Positions 50,324 through 60,296 are shown, counted from the first letter of the stretch. The stretch is 64,000 nt of DNA from Segatella baroniae DSM 16972 = JCM 13447 (GCF_000426585.1 NZ_AUFQ01000009.1:1-64000), one strand, 5' to 3'. A program made the numbers and translations. The notes: generated by a model not told the origin, from the letters alone.

Positions 50324-51781
50324 ATGGGAGAAATCAGAAATCTAAAACCAGAGTGCATCTGGCGTAACTTCGATGCACTGACACAAGTTCCACGTCCATC
50401 CGGACATTTGGAAAAAGTACAGAAATTCCTACTCGACTTTGCCGCAAGCGTTGGCGTAGAGGCCTTCCAAGACCCCGCGGGCAACATCGTGATGCGCAAG
50501 CCGGCCACACCGGGCATGGAAAACCGCAAGGTTGTGACCATGCAGGCACACATGGACATGGTGCCCCAGAAAGCGCCGGAGAGCACACATAACTTCGAGA
50601 CCGACCCCATCGAGACCTATATCGACGGAAAGTGGGTGAAAGCCAAAGGCACGACGCTGGGTTCCGACGACGGAATGGGCGTGGCCGCCATCATGGCCGT
50701 CATGGAAGCAAAGGACTTGAAACACGGCCCGGTGGAGGCGCTGATCACTGCCGACGAGGAGACGGGCATGTACGGTGCCAACGACCTGCCCGAAGGCGAG
50801 CTGCAAGGGGACATTCTCATGAATCTCGACTCAGAGACCTGGGGCAAGTTTGTCATCGGCTCGGCCGGCGGCATTGACGTCACCGCGACGCTCGACTATA
50901 AGGAAGTGGCCACCGACACCGAAGACGCAGCCGTAAAAGTGACCCTCAAGGGACTCCGCGGCGGTCACTCCGGTCTCGAAATCAACGAAGGCCGCGGCAA
51001 TGCCAACAAGCTGATGGTGCGCTTCGTGCGCGAGGCCATTGAGGAGACAGAAGCCCGTCTGGCCAGCTGGCATGGCGGCAACATGCGCAACGCCATCCCG
51101 TTCAAGGCCGAAGTGGTGCTCACGCTGCCGAAGGAGAACGTCGAGCCACTCAAGGAGATGGTGGCTGAATGGAAAGCCGACTTTGAAGACGAGTTCAAGA
51201 CCATCGAAAGCGGCATAGAATTCTTTGCCGAAGAGGTTGAAACTCCGAAGATGGAAGTACCCGTAGAGATTCAGGACAATCTGGTAGACGCCATCTATGC
51301 CTGCCACGACGGCGTGATCCGCTTCATCCCCGTCTACCCCGACGTGGTCGAGACATCGAGCAACCTGGCCATTATCGACATTGAAGACGGCAAGGCTGCC
51401 ATCAAGATTTTGGCCCGCTCTTCACGCGAGGACATGAAAGACTACGTGGCAACAATGCTGGAAAGCTGCTTCAACATGGCCGGCATGAAGGTAGAGATGA
51501 GCGGCAGCTATGGAGGATGGGATCCCAACCCTGACAGCGAAGTCCTCAATTTGCTGAAAAAAGTTTACAAAGAGCAGAACGGTGAAGAGGGAATCGTGCA
51601 GGTGGACCATGCCGGTTTGGAGTGTTCCGTCATCCTGGGCAAGTATCCCCACATGGATGTCGTGAGCTTCGGTCCGACCCTGCGTTCACCGCACACCACG
51701 ACGGAGCGTTGCCTCATCGCCACGATAGAGCCGTTCTGGAATCTGCTGAAGGGCGCGCTCGAGCAAATACCCGCCAAATAA
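50324..51781 (+). CDS. pepD: Aminoacyl-histidine dipeptidase (beta-Ala-His/Xaa-His dipeptidase)
   Basis: A 485-residue M20 family metallopeptidase. Metal-site motifs: MQAHMDMVPQ (H80 region), TLGSDDGMGVAAIMAVME (bridging Asp), ALITADEETGMYGA (catalytic Glu pair), LNLDSE and the C-terminal QVDHAGLECSVILGKYPHMD. It hydrolyses Xaa-His and other dipeptides in the cytosol. Begins 11 bp after the flippase-like gene, probably cotranscribed. Confidence 0.95.
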   Translation: MGEIRNLKPECIWRNFDALTQVPRPSGHLEKVQKFLLDFAASVGVEAFQDPAGNIVMRKPATPGMENRKVVTMQAHMDMVPQKAPESTHNFETDPIETYIDGKWVKAKGTTLGSDDGMGVAAIMAVMEAKDLKHGPVEALITADEETGMYGANDLPEGELQGDILMNLDSETWGKFVIGSAGGIDVTATLDYKEVATDTEDAAVKVTLKGLRGGHSGLEINEGRGNANKLMVRFVREAIEETEARLASWHGGNMRNAIPFKAEVVLTLPKENVEPLKEMVAEWKADFEDEFKTIESGIEFFAEEVETPKMEVPVEIQDNLVDAIYACHDGVIRFIPVYPDVVETSSNLAIIDIEDGKAAIKILARSSREDMKDYVATMLESCFNMAGMKVEMSGSYGGWDPNPDSEVLNLLKKVYKEQNGEEGIVQVDHAGLECSVILGKYPHMDVVSFGPTLRSPHTTTERCLIATIEPFWNLLKGALEQIPAK

Positions 51782-51852
51782 GACTAAATGAAACGAAAGA
51801 GTGAAGATTTTTGCCGCAAACGTTCAAATGTGTTAAGGAACATATATTTTTG

Positions 51853-51884
51853 TTTGGAAGTTTAAGCAGAAATCTTTACTTTTG
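51853..51884 (+). promoter_or_regulatory. Promoter of the candidate sRNA
   Basis: TTTG (51853-51856) and TACTTTTG (51877-51884), exactly 24 bp start to start, in a gap without any open frame. Confidence 0.8.
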
Positions 51885-51888
51885 CATT

Positions 51889-51979
51889 CGTTATCCTGAA
51901 TACAATCTTTTTACCTTAAAGAAAACTAATACCTATTGAAGATTTGGAGCGGTCGACTGTGAAGTTAATCGCTTTTTTT
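51889..51979 (+). ncRNA. Candidate ~90-nt small RNA with intrinsic terminator
   Basis: A consensus promoter (51853-51884) is followed about 65 bp later by AGCGGTCGACT, loop GTGA, AGTTAATCGCT (51948-51973; one mismatch, two G-T pairs) and seven T. No start codon opens a meaningful frame in between. I do not recognise an Rfam family. The remaining gap 51980-52095 shows nothing. Confidence 0.6.
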
Positions 51980-52095
51980 GTGCCCTTTTGTTTTAGAAAC
52001 ACTCTTCAAAGACCGGACTTCCTCCCATCAATTACCATTAAAGTATTGACAGGACTATATCGATTAAATGGAAATTTATACTGGGATATATAACA

Positions 52096-52128
52096 AAAGC
52101 GGAAGCCTTACGTGAAGACTTCCGCTTT
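52096..52128 (-). terminator. Terminator of tRNA-His
   Basis: AAAGCGGAAG and CTTCCGCTTT, a perfect 10-bp stem with a 13-nt loop, directly 3' of the tRNA on the minus strand. Confidence 0.75.
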
Positions 52129-52129
52129 G

Positions 52130-52203
52130 GGTGCCCGGTGGGATTCGAACCCACGACATTCAGAACCACAATCTGACGCTCTAACCGACTGAACTACGGG
52201 CAC
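52130..52203 (-). tRNA. tRNA-His (anticodon GTG)
   Basis: Minus strand: acceptor GTGCCCG/CGGGCAC, D-arm with AGTTCAGTCGGTTAGAGC, anticodon loop TTGTGGT (GTG), T-arm GTGGG-TTCGAAT-CCCAC, C73. The base at 52204 supplies the G-1 that pairs with C73, as required for tRNA-His. CCA is not encoded. Confidence 0.96.
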
Positions 52204-52231
52204 CATGTTGGTTGCTTATCAAAAGCGAGTG

Positions 52232-52262
52232 CAAAGATATAACTTTATTTTTTATCTACAAA
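52232..52262 (-). promoter_or_regulatory. Promoter of tRNA-His
   Basis: Minus-strand TTTG (52262-52259) and TATCTTTG (52239-52232), 23 bp start to start. Confidence 0.7.
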
Positions 52263-52318
52263 ATAAAATGTCGTATTTCTACACAACAACCACCTCTTTT
52301 AGCTTTCTGCAACCTGAC

Positions 52319-52714
52319 TTATTTTGCAGGGGCAGGCTTTGCAGCCGGAGTCGAAGACTGACCGGGAGTTGCATTCTGCTGCTGACCAGCCGCAGGAGTC
52401 TGACTTGCCCCAAAACCTGGAGCATTGTTTGGATTGGTGGTTGCATTTTCTACCGCGTTGTTTTCCATAACGCTTTGGTCTGTAACGGCCATAGGTGCTA
52501 CGTGAGCGCAAACTACACTCAGAAAAACCATTGACACGGCAAGTATCCATGTTGCTTTTTCCACGACATCATGGGTCTTGCGAACACCCATAATGGAATT
52601 GGAAGAAGAAAAATTTGAAGCCAAGCCGCCACCCTTTGACTCTTGGATAAGAACAATTCCAATCATCAGGATTGAAGCGAGGACAATCAGAATTACGAAT
52701 AATGTGTAAATCAT
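52319..52714 (-). CDS. secG: Preprotein translocase subunit SecG
   Basis: A 131-residue protein with the two SecG helices (MIYTLFVILIVLASILMIGI and ATWILAVSMVFLSVVCA) and the conserved VLIQESKGGGLASNFSSS loop between them. The C-terminal 50 residues are a Pro/Gln/Asn/Ala-rich tail common in Bacteroidetes SecG. It is the last gene of the operon headed by the sigma-54 activator. Confidence 0.93.
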   Translation of the reverse strand: MIYTLFVILIVLASILMIGIVLIQESKGGGLASNFSSSNSIMGVRKTHDVVEKATWILAVSMVFLSVVCAHVAPMAVTDQSVMENNAVENATTNPNNAPGFGASQTPAAGQQQNATPGQSSTPAAKPAPAK

Positions 52715-52782
52715 TTTGCTGTTATTTTATATTATTTATTGCTTAACGTAACGATGGAAAGTAAAATAAAAATACTGGGCAG

Positions 52783-53547
52783 TTAATGCCGCTTACCATA
52801 CGATTCGTTGAGTATCAATTTCTCCAAGAACCGTATTTGGTCTGCAAAGTAACCATTTTTTTTTGGATAATTCAAATTTAATCGCTGAATTATTTCCAGT
52901 GCTTTGGAATAACGCCCCTGTTTGATATAGATTTTGGCCAATGTTTCGGTGAAGTAACCTTCATCACCGGTTTTATCTGCTTCGTCTACGAGTTCTTCCT
53001 CCAAAAGCGGAACATATTCAGGCGTTTCCTGCAAGGTGAAATTTCCGCCCTCATTATTAATAAAATTATCAATGAGATTCTGGCCTTTCATCTGCGGCAT
53101 CACTTCTTCTACCGGGACATTCGACTCTTTAGCCTCCACTTCCATGAGATAGGACACATAGTCTACCGCCGCATCTGCCGGTGTGGGTTTCCTTTTGTTT
53201 CTTTTCTCTGAATCGTCGACAGGAATAGTTTCCAAAAAATCATCAATCAATGAAATCGTCCTATTGCCCACCCCGTCCCTTTTCTTGTCGGACTTTTGGC
53301 CGGACAGCTGCTTGAGCCGATAGTGAGCCGCCTCTATCATATTAAAGATAACGCGCCTGTCTGTAATATAGATTGCGGTTTTACGCAACTCTTCATCAAA
53401 AGAAGGATCGTGGAGGATATAGAGGTTTTGCAATAACAAAAGCCTTGCCGTCTGAAAATAGGGATGCAAAGCCAGAAGGCTTCGCAGATCATATAATGTC
53501 TCACGATTCATCCGTTCAGGGTGCTGTATCAGTTCGGTCAGGTTCAT
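52783..53547 (-). CDS. Bacteroidetes TPR-like protein between lptE and secG
   Basis: A 254-residue, mostly helical soluble protein. The C-terminal part reads as a TPR-like pair (ETLAKIYIKQGRYSKALEII, QRLNLNYPKKNGYFADQIRF); the N-terminal part (LRSLLALHPYFQTARLLLLQ) is also helical. No signal peptide. The gene is regularly found between lptE and secG in this group. Function unknown. Confidence 0.8.
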   Translation of the reverse strand: MNLTELIQHPERMNRETLYDLRSLLALHPYFQTARLLLLQNLYILHDPSFDEELRKTAIYITDRRVIFNMIEAAHYRLKQLSGQKSDKKRDGVGNRTISLIDDFLETIPVDDSEKRNKRKPTPADAAVDYVSYLMEVEAKESNVPVEEVMPQMKGQNLIDNFINNEGGNFTLQETPEYVPLLEEELVDEADKTGDEGYFTETLAKIYIKQGRYSKALEIIQRLNLNYPKKNGYFADQIRFLEKLILNESYGKRH

Positions 53548-53563
53548 ACTTGTTGCAGATTAT

Positions 53564-54151
53564 TTACCAATTGGCAACCGTTGCATTAAAAATCTGGTCA
53601 CACAAATCCCTACACATCTCCGTAACCAATTCTTCTTGGACAGAGTTCAAGCTCCTTGTCGTTTCATAAGTTTGTGAGGCGGTAAACTGGCGTTCAAAGT
53701 CCTCGGCATGGTTTGCTTTATTCGTGAAACGAACATTCACGGTGATAGAAAGTTCCGTTTGGGCGGAATAACCTTCGCTCGAAACACTTTTGTTTCGCTG
53801 ACTATACTGCGTAATTTCACCTTCCAGTTTCAAATCTCCGTTCCGTCGCACCTGAATCAGTTTTGTGTGATTGGCATACTGGTCCTTCAACGCATTGTTG
53901 AACAAAGGCCCCATGGGTCCCCACACATAGCTGGAACGAATTGGGAAATCTGAAATCTGAATGGTTTTCGTCTTTGAATAGTCTATACTGGCACCATCCA
54001 TTCTTACCTTGATTGAACACGATGAGAACAATAAAGAAAAGAAAAGAACGCCCACAAGTCCCCAGACAAGGTGAAGTTTCCTCTTCTCCCGATGTTGAAT
54101 TATATGTTCAATCTTGTCAATCATTCCTTTTTCCATCGTTATTTCCTGCAT
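53564..54151 (-). CDS. lptE: LPS-assembly lipoprotein LptE
   Basis: A 195-residue LptE-family protein that would plug the LptD barrel in LPS export. The lipobox is LFSSC (Cys45) and the domain shows IQISDFPIRSSYVWGPMGPL and a long repeat of beta strands plus QEELVTEMCRDLCDQIFNAT. The N-region before the hydrophobic core is unusually long (about 28 residues, charged), so the true start may be one of the later in-frame codons. Confidence 0.85.
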   Translation of the reverse strand: MQEITMEKGMIDKIEHIIQHREKRKLHLVWGLVGVLFFSLLFSSCSIKVRMDGASIDYSKTKTIQISDFPIRSSYVWGPMGPLFNNALKDQYANHTKLIQVRRNGDLKLEGEITQYSQRNKSVSSEGYSAQTELSITVNVRFTNKANHAEDFERQFTASQTYETTRSLNSVQEELVTEMCRDLCDQIFNATVANW

Positions 54152-54202
54152 CCAAAACCTTGAAAAACAAGACTCCTCTATATATATAATAATGTGTAAG
54201 CA

Positions 54203-55426
54203 TCAGTCCAGGCCAAATTGCTTGATACGCCGATAAAGCGTCCTGTCCGATATGCCGAGTTCCTGGGCTGCTTTCTTTCGATTTCCCCCATTCCGTTCCA
54301 AAGCCTTCTCAACCATCTGTCTCCCAAGATCGCTCAGATTCAGGCTTTCCGGCTCGTTGATTTCCTCAGCCACCGCATCCTGAATCGTTGCATGCCGCAT
54401 TTCCTGGGAAGGCCGAACAGCAGGAAAACTCCCCGCACTATCCAGTTGATGAGACTTGAACGCAGTGCTTTCCAGTGAACGTGCCTCATCAAGTTGCTTG
54501 CGCAAACCATTCATTTCACGTCGCAAGTCACTTACATTCCCACGGAGTTCATAAAGAATCTTGTAAAGAATCTCCCGTTCATTCTCATAGGAATGCCCTC
54601 CCGCGGGTGTAATAGTGGCCAGCTCTCGACTCTCCATGTCTTGAGGAATGAACTGCAAGATGGTCTCAGCATCTATCTCACGCTGCTTGCTAAGGACAGA
54701 CATCTGCTCCGTAATGTTCTTCAACTGGCGGACATTGCCGGGCCACTTGTATTTCAACAGCAATTGCTTGGCCTCATCCGTCAACGTAATTTTAGGCAGA
54801 CGATACTTCTCTGCCATCTGCATGGCAAAAAGCCGAAACAGCAACACGATGTCTTCACCACGGTCACGCAAAGGCGGGATGGAGATGGGAATCGTATTCA
54901 AGCGATAGAACAAGTCTTCTCGGAAACGGCCTTCAGTGATGGCCTTGCGCATATTCACATTGGTGGCCGCAACGATGCGCACATCCGTCTTCATGACCTT
55001 CTGTCCTCCCACGCGGATATACTCACCCGTTTCCAACACTCTCAACAAGCGGGCCTGCGTAGCCAGGGGCAACTCTCCCACTTCGTCTAAAAAGATTGTT
55101 CCTTTATTGGCTACGCCAAAATACCCCTCGCTTTCGCCAACGGCACCGGTAAACGAACCTTTCTCGTGGCCAAAGAGCTCGCTGTCGATGGTTCCTTCAG
55201 GAATCGAGCCACAGTTTATAGCAAAGTATTTTTCACGCCTCCTTGGTGAATTGTCATGGATTACCCGTGGGAAAATTTCCTTGCCCACACCACTTTCACC
55301 CACGATGAGAACGCTAAGGTCGGTAGGCGCCACCTGCAAAGCGACGTCAAGCGCATGATTCAAAGCATCGCAATTTCCTACGATACTATATCTCTGCTTT
55401 ATATTCTGTAGTTCCGATGTATTCAT
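54203..55426 (-). CDS. Sigma-54 interacting transcriptional activator without receiver domain
   Basis: A 407-residue AAA+ enhancer-binding protein. Walker A VGESGVGKE (near 43-51), GSFTGAVGE (variant of the sigma-54-contacting GAFTGA), Walker B GTIFLDEVGEL, REDLFYRLN and the arginine-finger region IPPLRDRGED; C-terminal Fis-type HTH (KKAAQELGISDRTLYRRIKQ). The AAA+ domain begins right at the N-terminus, so there is no phosphorylation or ligand domain; activity must be controlled otherwise. It heads the lptE-TPR-secG operon. Confidence 0.94.
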   Translation of the reverse strand: MNTSELQNIKQRYSIVGNCDALNHALDVALQVAPTDLSVLIVGESGVGKEIFPRVIHDNSPRRREKYFAINCGSIPEGTIDSELFGHEKGSFTGAVGESEGYFGVANKGTIFLDEVGELPLATQARLLRVLETGEYIRVGGQKVMKTDVRIVAATNVNMRKAITEGRFREDLFYRLNTIPISIPPLRDRGEDIVLLFRLFAMQMAEKYRLPKITLTDEAKQLLLKYKWPGNVRQLKNITEQMSVLSKQREIDAETILQFIPQDMESRELATITPAGGHSYENEREILYKILYELRGNVSDLRREMNGLRKQLDEARSLESTAFKSHQLDSAGSFPAVRPSQEMRHATIQDAVAEEINEPESLNLSDLGRQMVEKALERNGGNRKKAAQELGISDRTLYRRIKQFGLD

Positions 55427-55507
55427 TGAGTGACAAAATTACATCATTAATTCCAACAATCTGCAATTTTGGCAGTTTTTTAATATATCTTGAGAAAATC
55501 CAGCACG

Positions 55508-56524
55508 CTACCGGTGCGAGTTCTCCGTTTTGCGCGTCTTATCCAATTTAATCAACAACAAGCCCAATCCTGTCCAAACCAGTTCGCGAATACGAACTAT
55601 CAACGCGACGAAAACGCCCGCACTATAGGTTATTCCCAAATTGGTTGTCGACAAGACGAAACCGCCTTCCCGGCCGCCCAACTGGAGTGGCATGAAAAAC
55701 AGCAGGTTGGCAAACAACGTCGTAAATGCCAGTATCAAGATGCACTGCGCATAACCGACATCCGGCATCATGACAAGAAGGATAAAATAAATCTCCAAAG
55801 CCGAACAGATGCGGCACGCCAATTCCAAAGCCACGGCACCGATGAAAGACATTGGAGTCTGGTTGTGCAACGCCGCTATCTGCCTGTCGATCGTGTCCAG
55901 CTGTTCCCGGTGGCTCTCCACGAAAGGCGCCGCCCACTTCTTGACAAACGGAACATGGCGAATCAAATTCATCACGCGCACGGCCAACCCCTTGCGATAA
56001 CCAGAGATGAAGAACCACAAGCCCAAGATACAGAACGCCCCCGCCGCAGTCAGCAAAATCCCCATCATCACGTTGAGGGGCTGGGTGAACAGATACAGGA
56101 ATATGGACAAAGTCCAAAACCAGAAATGGCTGAAGATATGCGTCATCGCATATAGGATGACCGATGACGACGCCCGCTCAGGTCCTATCTTGGGCGCCAG
56201 CTCCATGACTCGGTAAGGTTCTCCCCCCATCAGCCCTCCCGGCGTCGCATAGTTCAAGGCAAAACCCGAAATCGTTATCTTATACAACCAGCCGAACGAT
56301 ATGTTCGACGCAGCCTTTCCCTTGTCTTCCTGACTTTTTATGATCGTATACCAGGCTGCCGTATTGAACATATATAGGAACAACCACAACAGCAGCACGG
56401 CCAAAAACCAATAGCCAGCATGCTTCAGCCCCGCCCATACCTGTGAAAAGTCCAACTGGGAAACCATAATGACCAGCACTATGATTCCAAAGGCAAAGAA
56501 GCTGTTCTGATATTTTTTTTTCAT
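55508..56524 (-). CDS. Lysylphosphatidylglycerol synthase TM-region (flippase-like) protein
   Basis: A 338-residue membrane protein with about eight helices of the UPF0104 type: [60 protein letters not shown] and [20 protein letters not shown]. No catalytic domain. It overlaps the pdxA stop by ATGA, so it is translated from the rlmN-pdxA operon. Related to but only distantly similar to the protein at 49302-50312. Confidence 0.88.
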   Translation of the reverse strand: MKKKYQNSFFAFGIIVLVIMVSQLDFSQVWAGLKHAGYWFLAVLLLWLFLYMFNTAAWYTIIKSQEDKGKAASNISFGWLYKITISGFALNYATPGGLMGGEPYRVMELAPKIGPERASSSVILYAMTHIFSHFWFWTLSIFLYLFTQPLNVMMGILLTAAGAFCILGLWFFISGYRKGLAVRVMNLIRHVPFVKKWAAPFVESHREQLDTIDRQIAALHNQTPMSFIGAVALELACRICSALEIYFILLVMMPDVGYAQCILILAFTTLFANLLFFMPLQLGGREGGFVLSTTNLGITYSAGVFVALIVRIRELVWTGLGLLLIKLDKTRKTENSHR

Positions 56525-57693
56525 TCCTTGGTCTCAGCTACGCCATGGTCGCCCTGTGGTCTCGGCGACCGCTTCGCTTGCGAAGCATCCTTGGCCGTCT
56601 CCCGCTTTTTCTGAACGGCGAAACGCGTCTTCTCACTCTCGTCTCGCTTCTCATGATAGAGTTTCTGCAGCGGATTTGCCAACGGCTCTTCATAGCGTTT
56701 CCTGTTTCGGAACGCGTCGATAGCCAGATAAATCGCCTGACGGAAAGCATCCGCTTCACACAGGTTCTTCCCCGCAGTTTCAAAACAATCATCAACCTGG
56801 ATGGTCGTACATACCAAAGGCAAGCCAGCCAACAGCTTCACAGACGGCGTTTCCGAAAGAATCCCCATGGGAACCGCTATCTGGTCATGATACATACCTA
56901 TCACACCGTCAAACTCCTTGTAGTATCCTTTCTTAAAGAAGACATCCGCAGGATATGGGCCGAACACGTTTACGCGCTTGTTATCAAACAACTGCTGAAT
57001 CGCAGGCTGCAGAATTTCTTTATCCTCACGCTCCCAGGTGCCGTTTTTGCCCATCGGATTCAATGCCAGCACGGCCAACCTCGGGTTGGAAATATTGAAG
57101 TCGCTCTTCAATATTTTGGAAAACAGAACAGCCTTCTCTTCCAGCCGCTCTGCCGTAATCGCTTTCGACACATCTTGAAGCGCCACCTGCTGTGTCAACT
57201 GTATGGTACGGATTTGGTCGTTCACATAAACGAGCAACCCTTTCTTGCCATTTTCCAAGCTCGTTTCTATATATTCACGGTGACCGGGGAATTTAAATCC
57301 ATCGCCTTGAATGTTGCCATTGCACAGGGGAGCCGACACCAAGACTTCGAACGCGCCAGCCCTGAAATCTGTCATGGCACTGTCCATGGCCTTCAAGGCT
57401 GCGCGCCCGCTTTCCTCCGTCGGCATTCCAAACTCCACCTTCACTTCCTCATCAAAGCAAGGCAACAGGTTCAATTTGCCGTCACAAGCTTCTTCCGCGC
57501 TGTTGATTATCGTGAAGTTACCCTGTATGTCCAAGGCCTTGCGATGATAAGCGGCTATCTTGGGGGAGCCATAGACGATCGGAGTACACAACTCCAACAT
57601 CTCCGGTTCTCCGAATGTCTTGAAGATAAGTTCATATCCTATTCCATTTGTGTCGCCATGCGTAATGGCTACGCGAATTTTTCTATTTTCCAT
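56521..57693 (-). CDS. pdxA: 4-hydroxythreonine-4-phosphate dehydrogenase with a basic C-terminal tail
   Basis: A 390-residue PdxA of pyridoxal phosphate synthesis: [76 protein letters not shown] and [12 protein letters not shown] are all present. The family ends near [11 protein letters not shown]; the last 45 residues here are highly charged ([20 protein letters not shown]) with no known function. It follows rlmN by 32 bp; pdxJ is not in the window. Confidence 0.93.
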   Translation of the reverse strand: MENRKIRVAITHGDTNGIGYELIFKTFGEPEMLELCTPIVYGSPKIAAYHRKALDIQGNFTIINSAEEACDGKLNLLPCFDEEVKVEFGMPTEESGRAALKAMDSAMTDFRAGAFEVLVSAPLCNGNIQGDGFKFPGHREYIETSLENGKKGLLVYVNDQIRTIQLTQQVALQDVSKAITAERLEEKAVLFSKILKSDFNISNPRLAVLALNPMGKNGTWEREDKEILQPAIQQLFDNKRVNVFGPYPADVFFKKGYYKEFDGVIGMYHDQIAVPMGILSETPSVKLLAGLPLVCTTIQVDDCFETAGKNLCEADAFRQAIYLAIDAFRNRKRYEEPLANPLQKLYHEKRDESEKTRFAVQKKRETAKDASQAKRSPRPQGDHGVAETKE

Positions 57694-57725
57694 CGTGGTT
57701 ATATTTTATTGATAAGAGGCGTGCC

Positions 57726-58772
57726 TTAATTCCCGTGGCGTATCTCGTCTATGATCTTCGAAGTCGAGAGCAACCCACACGCTGCAAAAATGTCCTGTCC
57801 CCTGCTGGCACGTATGGTCGTGAAAATGCCATGACTTGTCAGATAGTCGCGGAAGTTTTCCATTGTATGTTCATCCGCCCCATGAAGCGACACGCCTGGA
57901 ATCTGGTGAAAGCGTATCAGGTTGACGCGGCATTCCAATCCATGCAGCAACTTGACGAGTTCACGGGCATGGGTCATGCTGTCGTTCACGCCGCCGAAGA
58001 CGATGTATTCAAAGGAGAGTCTGCGCTGATGGCTGAAATCATAATTCTTCAGCAACGCAACGACCTCCTCTATCCCCATGCCACGCTCCGCCGGCATGAG
58101 TTGCGCACGCTGCTCGGCAATGGGCGAATGCAAGCTGATAGCCACATGGCAGTCGCTCTCGTCCAGGAAACGCTGCAATTTGCCTTTCACGCCCACACTG
58201 CTCACGGTTATCCGCTTGGGACTCCATGCCCATCCGTAGTCGGCCGTCAGTATTTGGGTTGCCCGCAACACTTCCTCCAGGTTGTCCATAGGCTCTCCCT
58301 GCCCCATGAAGACGATGTTCGTCAAGCTGTCGACCTCTGGCAAGGAATAAATCTGGTTCAGGATATCCTGCGCCGAGAGGCTTCCTTCAAACCCCTGCTT
58401 GCCGGTCTGGCAAAACAGACAGTTCATCTTGCACCCCACCTGGCACGACACGCAAAGTGTCGCCCTGTCTTTATCAGGGATGTACACCGTTTCTACAAAT
58501 TTGCCTTGGGTCGTCGGAAATAGATATTTAATCGTACCATCCTTGGAACGCTGCGCGTCAATGGGACCGGCGCATCCAATCGTATAGTGCTCTTCCAGTT
58601 TCTGTCGGTTGGCTTTGGAGACATTCGTCATTTCATCGATGTGCCTGACGTGACGCGTGTAAATCCATTCTGCCAGTTGACTGCCTGCAAAAGTCGGCAT
58701 TCCCAGCTCTTTTGCAACGGCTTTCAACTCCGACAATGTAAGTCCCAGAAGCGATTTCCTATTTACTTCCAT
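57726..58772 (-). CDS. rlmN: 23S rRNA (adenine(2503)-C2)-methyltransferase
   Basis: A 348-residue radical SAM enzyme with the C-x3-C-x2-C cluster motif in CQVGCKMNCLFCQTG, the conserved MGQGEPMDN, SVGVKGKLQRF, and the methyl-carrying C-terminal cysteine region (AACGLLS). Methylates A2503 of 23S rRNA and A37 of some tRNAs. Start MEVNRKSLLG placed by the -7 box TAACTTTG at 58797-58790. Confidence 0.96.
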   Translation of the reverse strand: MEVNRKSLLGLTLSELKAVAKELGMPTFAGSQLAEWIYTRHVRHIDEMTNVSKANRQKLEEHYTIGCAGPIDAQRSKDGTIKYLFPTTQGKFVETVYIPDKDRATLCVSCQVGCKMNCLFCQTGKQGFEGSLSAQDILNQIYSLPEVDSLTNIVFMGQGEPMDNLEEVLRATQILTADYGWAWSPKRITVSSVGVKGKLQRFLDESDCHVAISLHSPIAEQRAQLMPAERGMGIEEVVALLKNYDFSHQRRLSFEYIVFGGVNDSMTHARELVKLLHGLECRVNLIRFHQIPGVSLHGADEHTMENFRDYLTSHGIFTTIRASRGQDIFAACGLLSTSKIIDEIRHGN

Positions 58773-58876
58773 TATACATATATTTGGTGCAAAGTTAGTA
58801 AAAAACACGATAAAAGCGACAAGTTATGCCCAATTTGTATTATATTTGCACGTGAAACCAGCTAATTCTCATCACT

Positions 58877-60253
58877 ATGCAAAAGACCATGAATGCCGAC
58901 AATACCCAACGGTCGTTTCCCACTTCTGCTTTCTTCACCGACGAGCCCACCGTTTCAGTGGGCATCATGTCAGGACAATCCATCCGTTTTTCTCTCAACC
59001 ATGTTTTTTCCATCGATGGATTGCAGGCTGTCGGCAGCCACGAGGCCTCGTTTTCCGAAGGAAATATCCTGTGGAACGGGCAAACCTATCACGAACTTGT
59101 CTTTCAACCACAGACTCCCGACTCTTCCTTCTCGCTCTATGGCGTAACCATCGGCGTCAACTTCCACTGGCAGCGCCAGGAGACACAGACTTTCAAGGGC
59201 TGCCTTCGCCTCATCGTCGGCCAGGGAAAAATCATCGCCGTCAACGAACTTCCAGTCGAAGACTACCTGGAGAGCGTCATTTCCAGCGAAATGAGCGCCA
59301 CCTCCAGCCTTGAACTGCTCAAGGCCCACGCGGTGATCTCCCGCAGTTGGCTGCTGGCCCAAATGGTCAAGCGGTCGTCCGCAAGCGGCGGCGAGACGCT
59401 TCCACCGTCCTTCACGCAGACAGCCGACAGCCTGATTCGTTGGTACGACCGCGAAGACCACACTCTTTTCGACGTCTGCGCCGACGACCACTGCCAACGA
59501 TACCAGGGCACGACCAAAGAGACTTCGCCGCAAGTGGCACAGGCCATCGCCGCAACGAGGGGCCAGATCCTGACCTTTGGCAGCGAAATCTGCGACGCCC
59601 GCTTCTCCAAGAGCTGCGGGGGCATGGTGGAAGAATTTCAATACTGCTGGGAAAACATTCGAAAGCCTTACCTGACAAAACTGCGCGACAACATTCCAGA
59701 CGGGCAACCGCTCCCCGACCTGACCGTCGAAGCCAATGCCGAACAATGGATCCGCACTTCGCCCGAAGCTTTCTGCAACACGACCGACCGAAAGATATTG
59801 AGTCAGGTGCTCAACGACTACGACCAGGAAACGAGCGATTTCTATCGTTGGACGGTCGACTACAGCCAACAGGAAATCACACAGCTGCTTCGTTCCAGGC
59901 TGGGCATTGACTTCGGCCAGGTTGTCGACCTCATTCCCGTCGAACGCGGAACAAGCGGCAGGCTCTGCCGGCTGAAGGTCGTCGGAACCAAGAAAACGCT
60001 CGTCATCGGAAAGGAACTGGAAATCAGGCGTGCCCTGAGCCAAACACACCTGTACAGCAGCGCCTTCGTCATCGACAAGTCGGGCGTCATCGACGGCATT
60101 CCGCAACATTTCCGGCTGACCGGAGCGGGCTGGGGACACGGTGTGGGGCTCTGCCAAATCGGCGCCGCCGTGATGGGTGAAAAAGGATATCACTACGACG
60201 AAATCCTGCTGCACTATTATCCAGGCGCCACCATCAACAAGACCTATGCCTAA
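58877..60253 (+). CDS. SpoIID/LytB domain protein (putative peptidoglycan lytic transglycosylase)
   Basis: A 458-residue protein with the SpoIID core: LRLIVGQGKIIAVNELPVED YLESVISSEMSA, LKAHAVISRSWLLAQM, CQRYQGTTKETSPQVAQAI, ARFSKSCGGMVEEF and the closing GWGHGVGLCQIGAAVMGEKG. SpoIID cleaves glycan strands lacking stem peptides. No signal peptide is visible at either start (58877 or 58889), which is unusual; it would act in the cytosol on imported muropeptides or be exported otherwise. The AmpG-like transporter gene follows within a few bases. Confidence 0.9.
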   Translation: MQKTMNADNTQRSFPTSAFFTDEPTVSVGIMSGQSIRFSLNHVFSIDGLQAVGSHEASFSEGNILWNGQTYHELVFQPQTPDSSFSLYGVTIGVNFHWQRQETQTFKGCLRLIVGQGKIIAVNELPVEDYLESVISSEMSATSSLELLKAHAVISRSWLLAQMVKRSSASGGETLPPSFTQTADSLIRWYDREDHTLFDVCADDHCQRYQGTTKETSPQVAQAIAATRGQILTFGSEICDARFSKSCGGMVEEFQYCWENIRKPYLTKLRDNIPDGQPLPDLTVEANAEQWIRTSPEAFCNTTDRKILSQVLNDYDQETSDFYRWTVDYSQQEITQLLRSRLGIDFGQVVDLIPVERGTSGRLCRLKVVGTKKTLVIGKELEIRRALSQTHLYSSAFVIDKSGVIDGIPQHFRLTGAGWGHGVGLCQIGAAVMGEKGYHYDEILLHYYPGATINKTYA

Positions 60254-60296
60254 GGGCACCTGTCACAAACCATCAAACGCTCTTTCTTTCCAGCAC

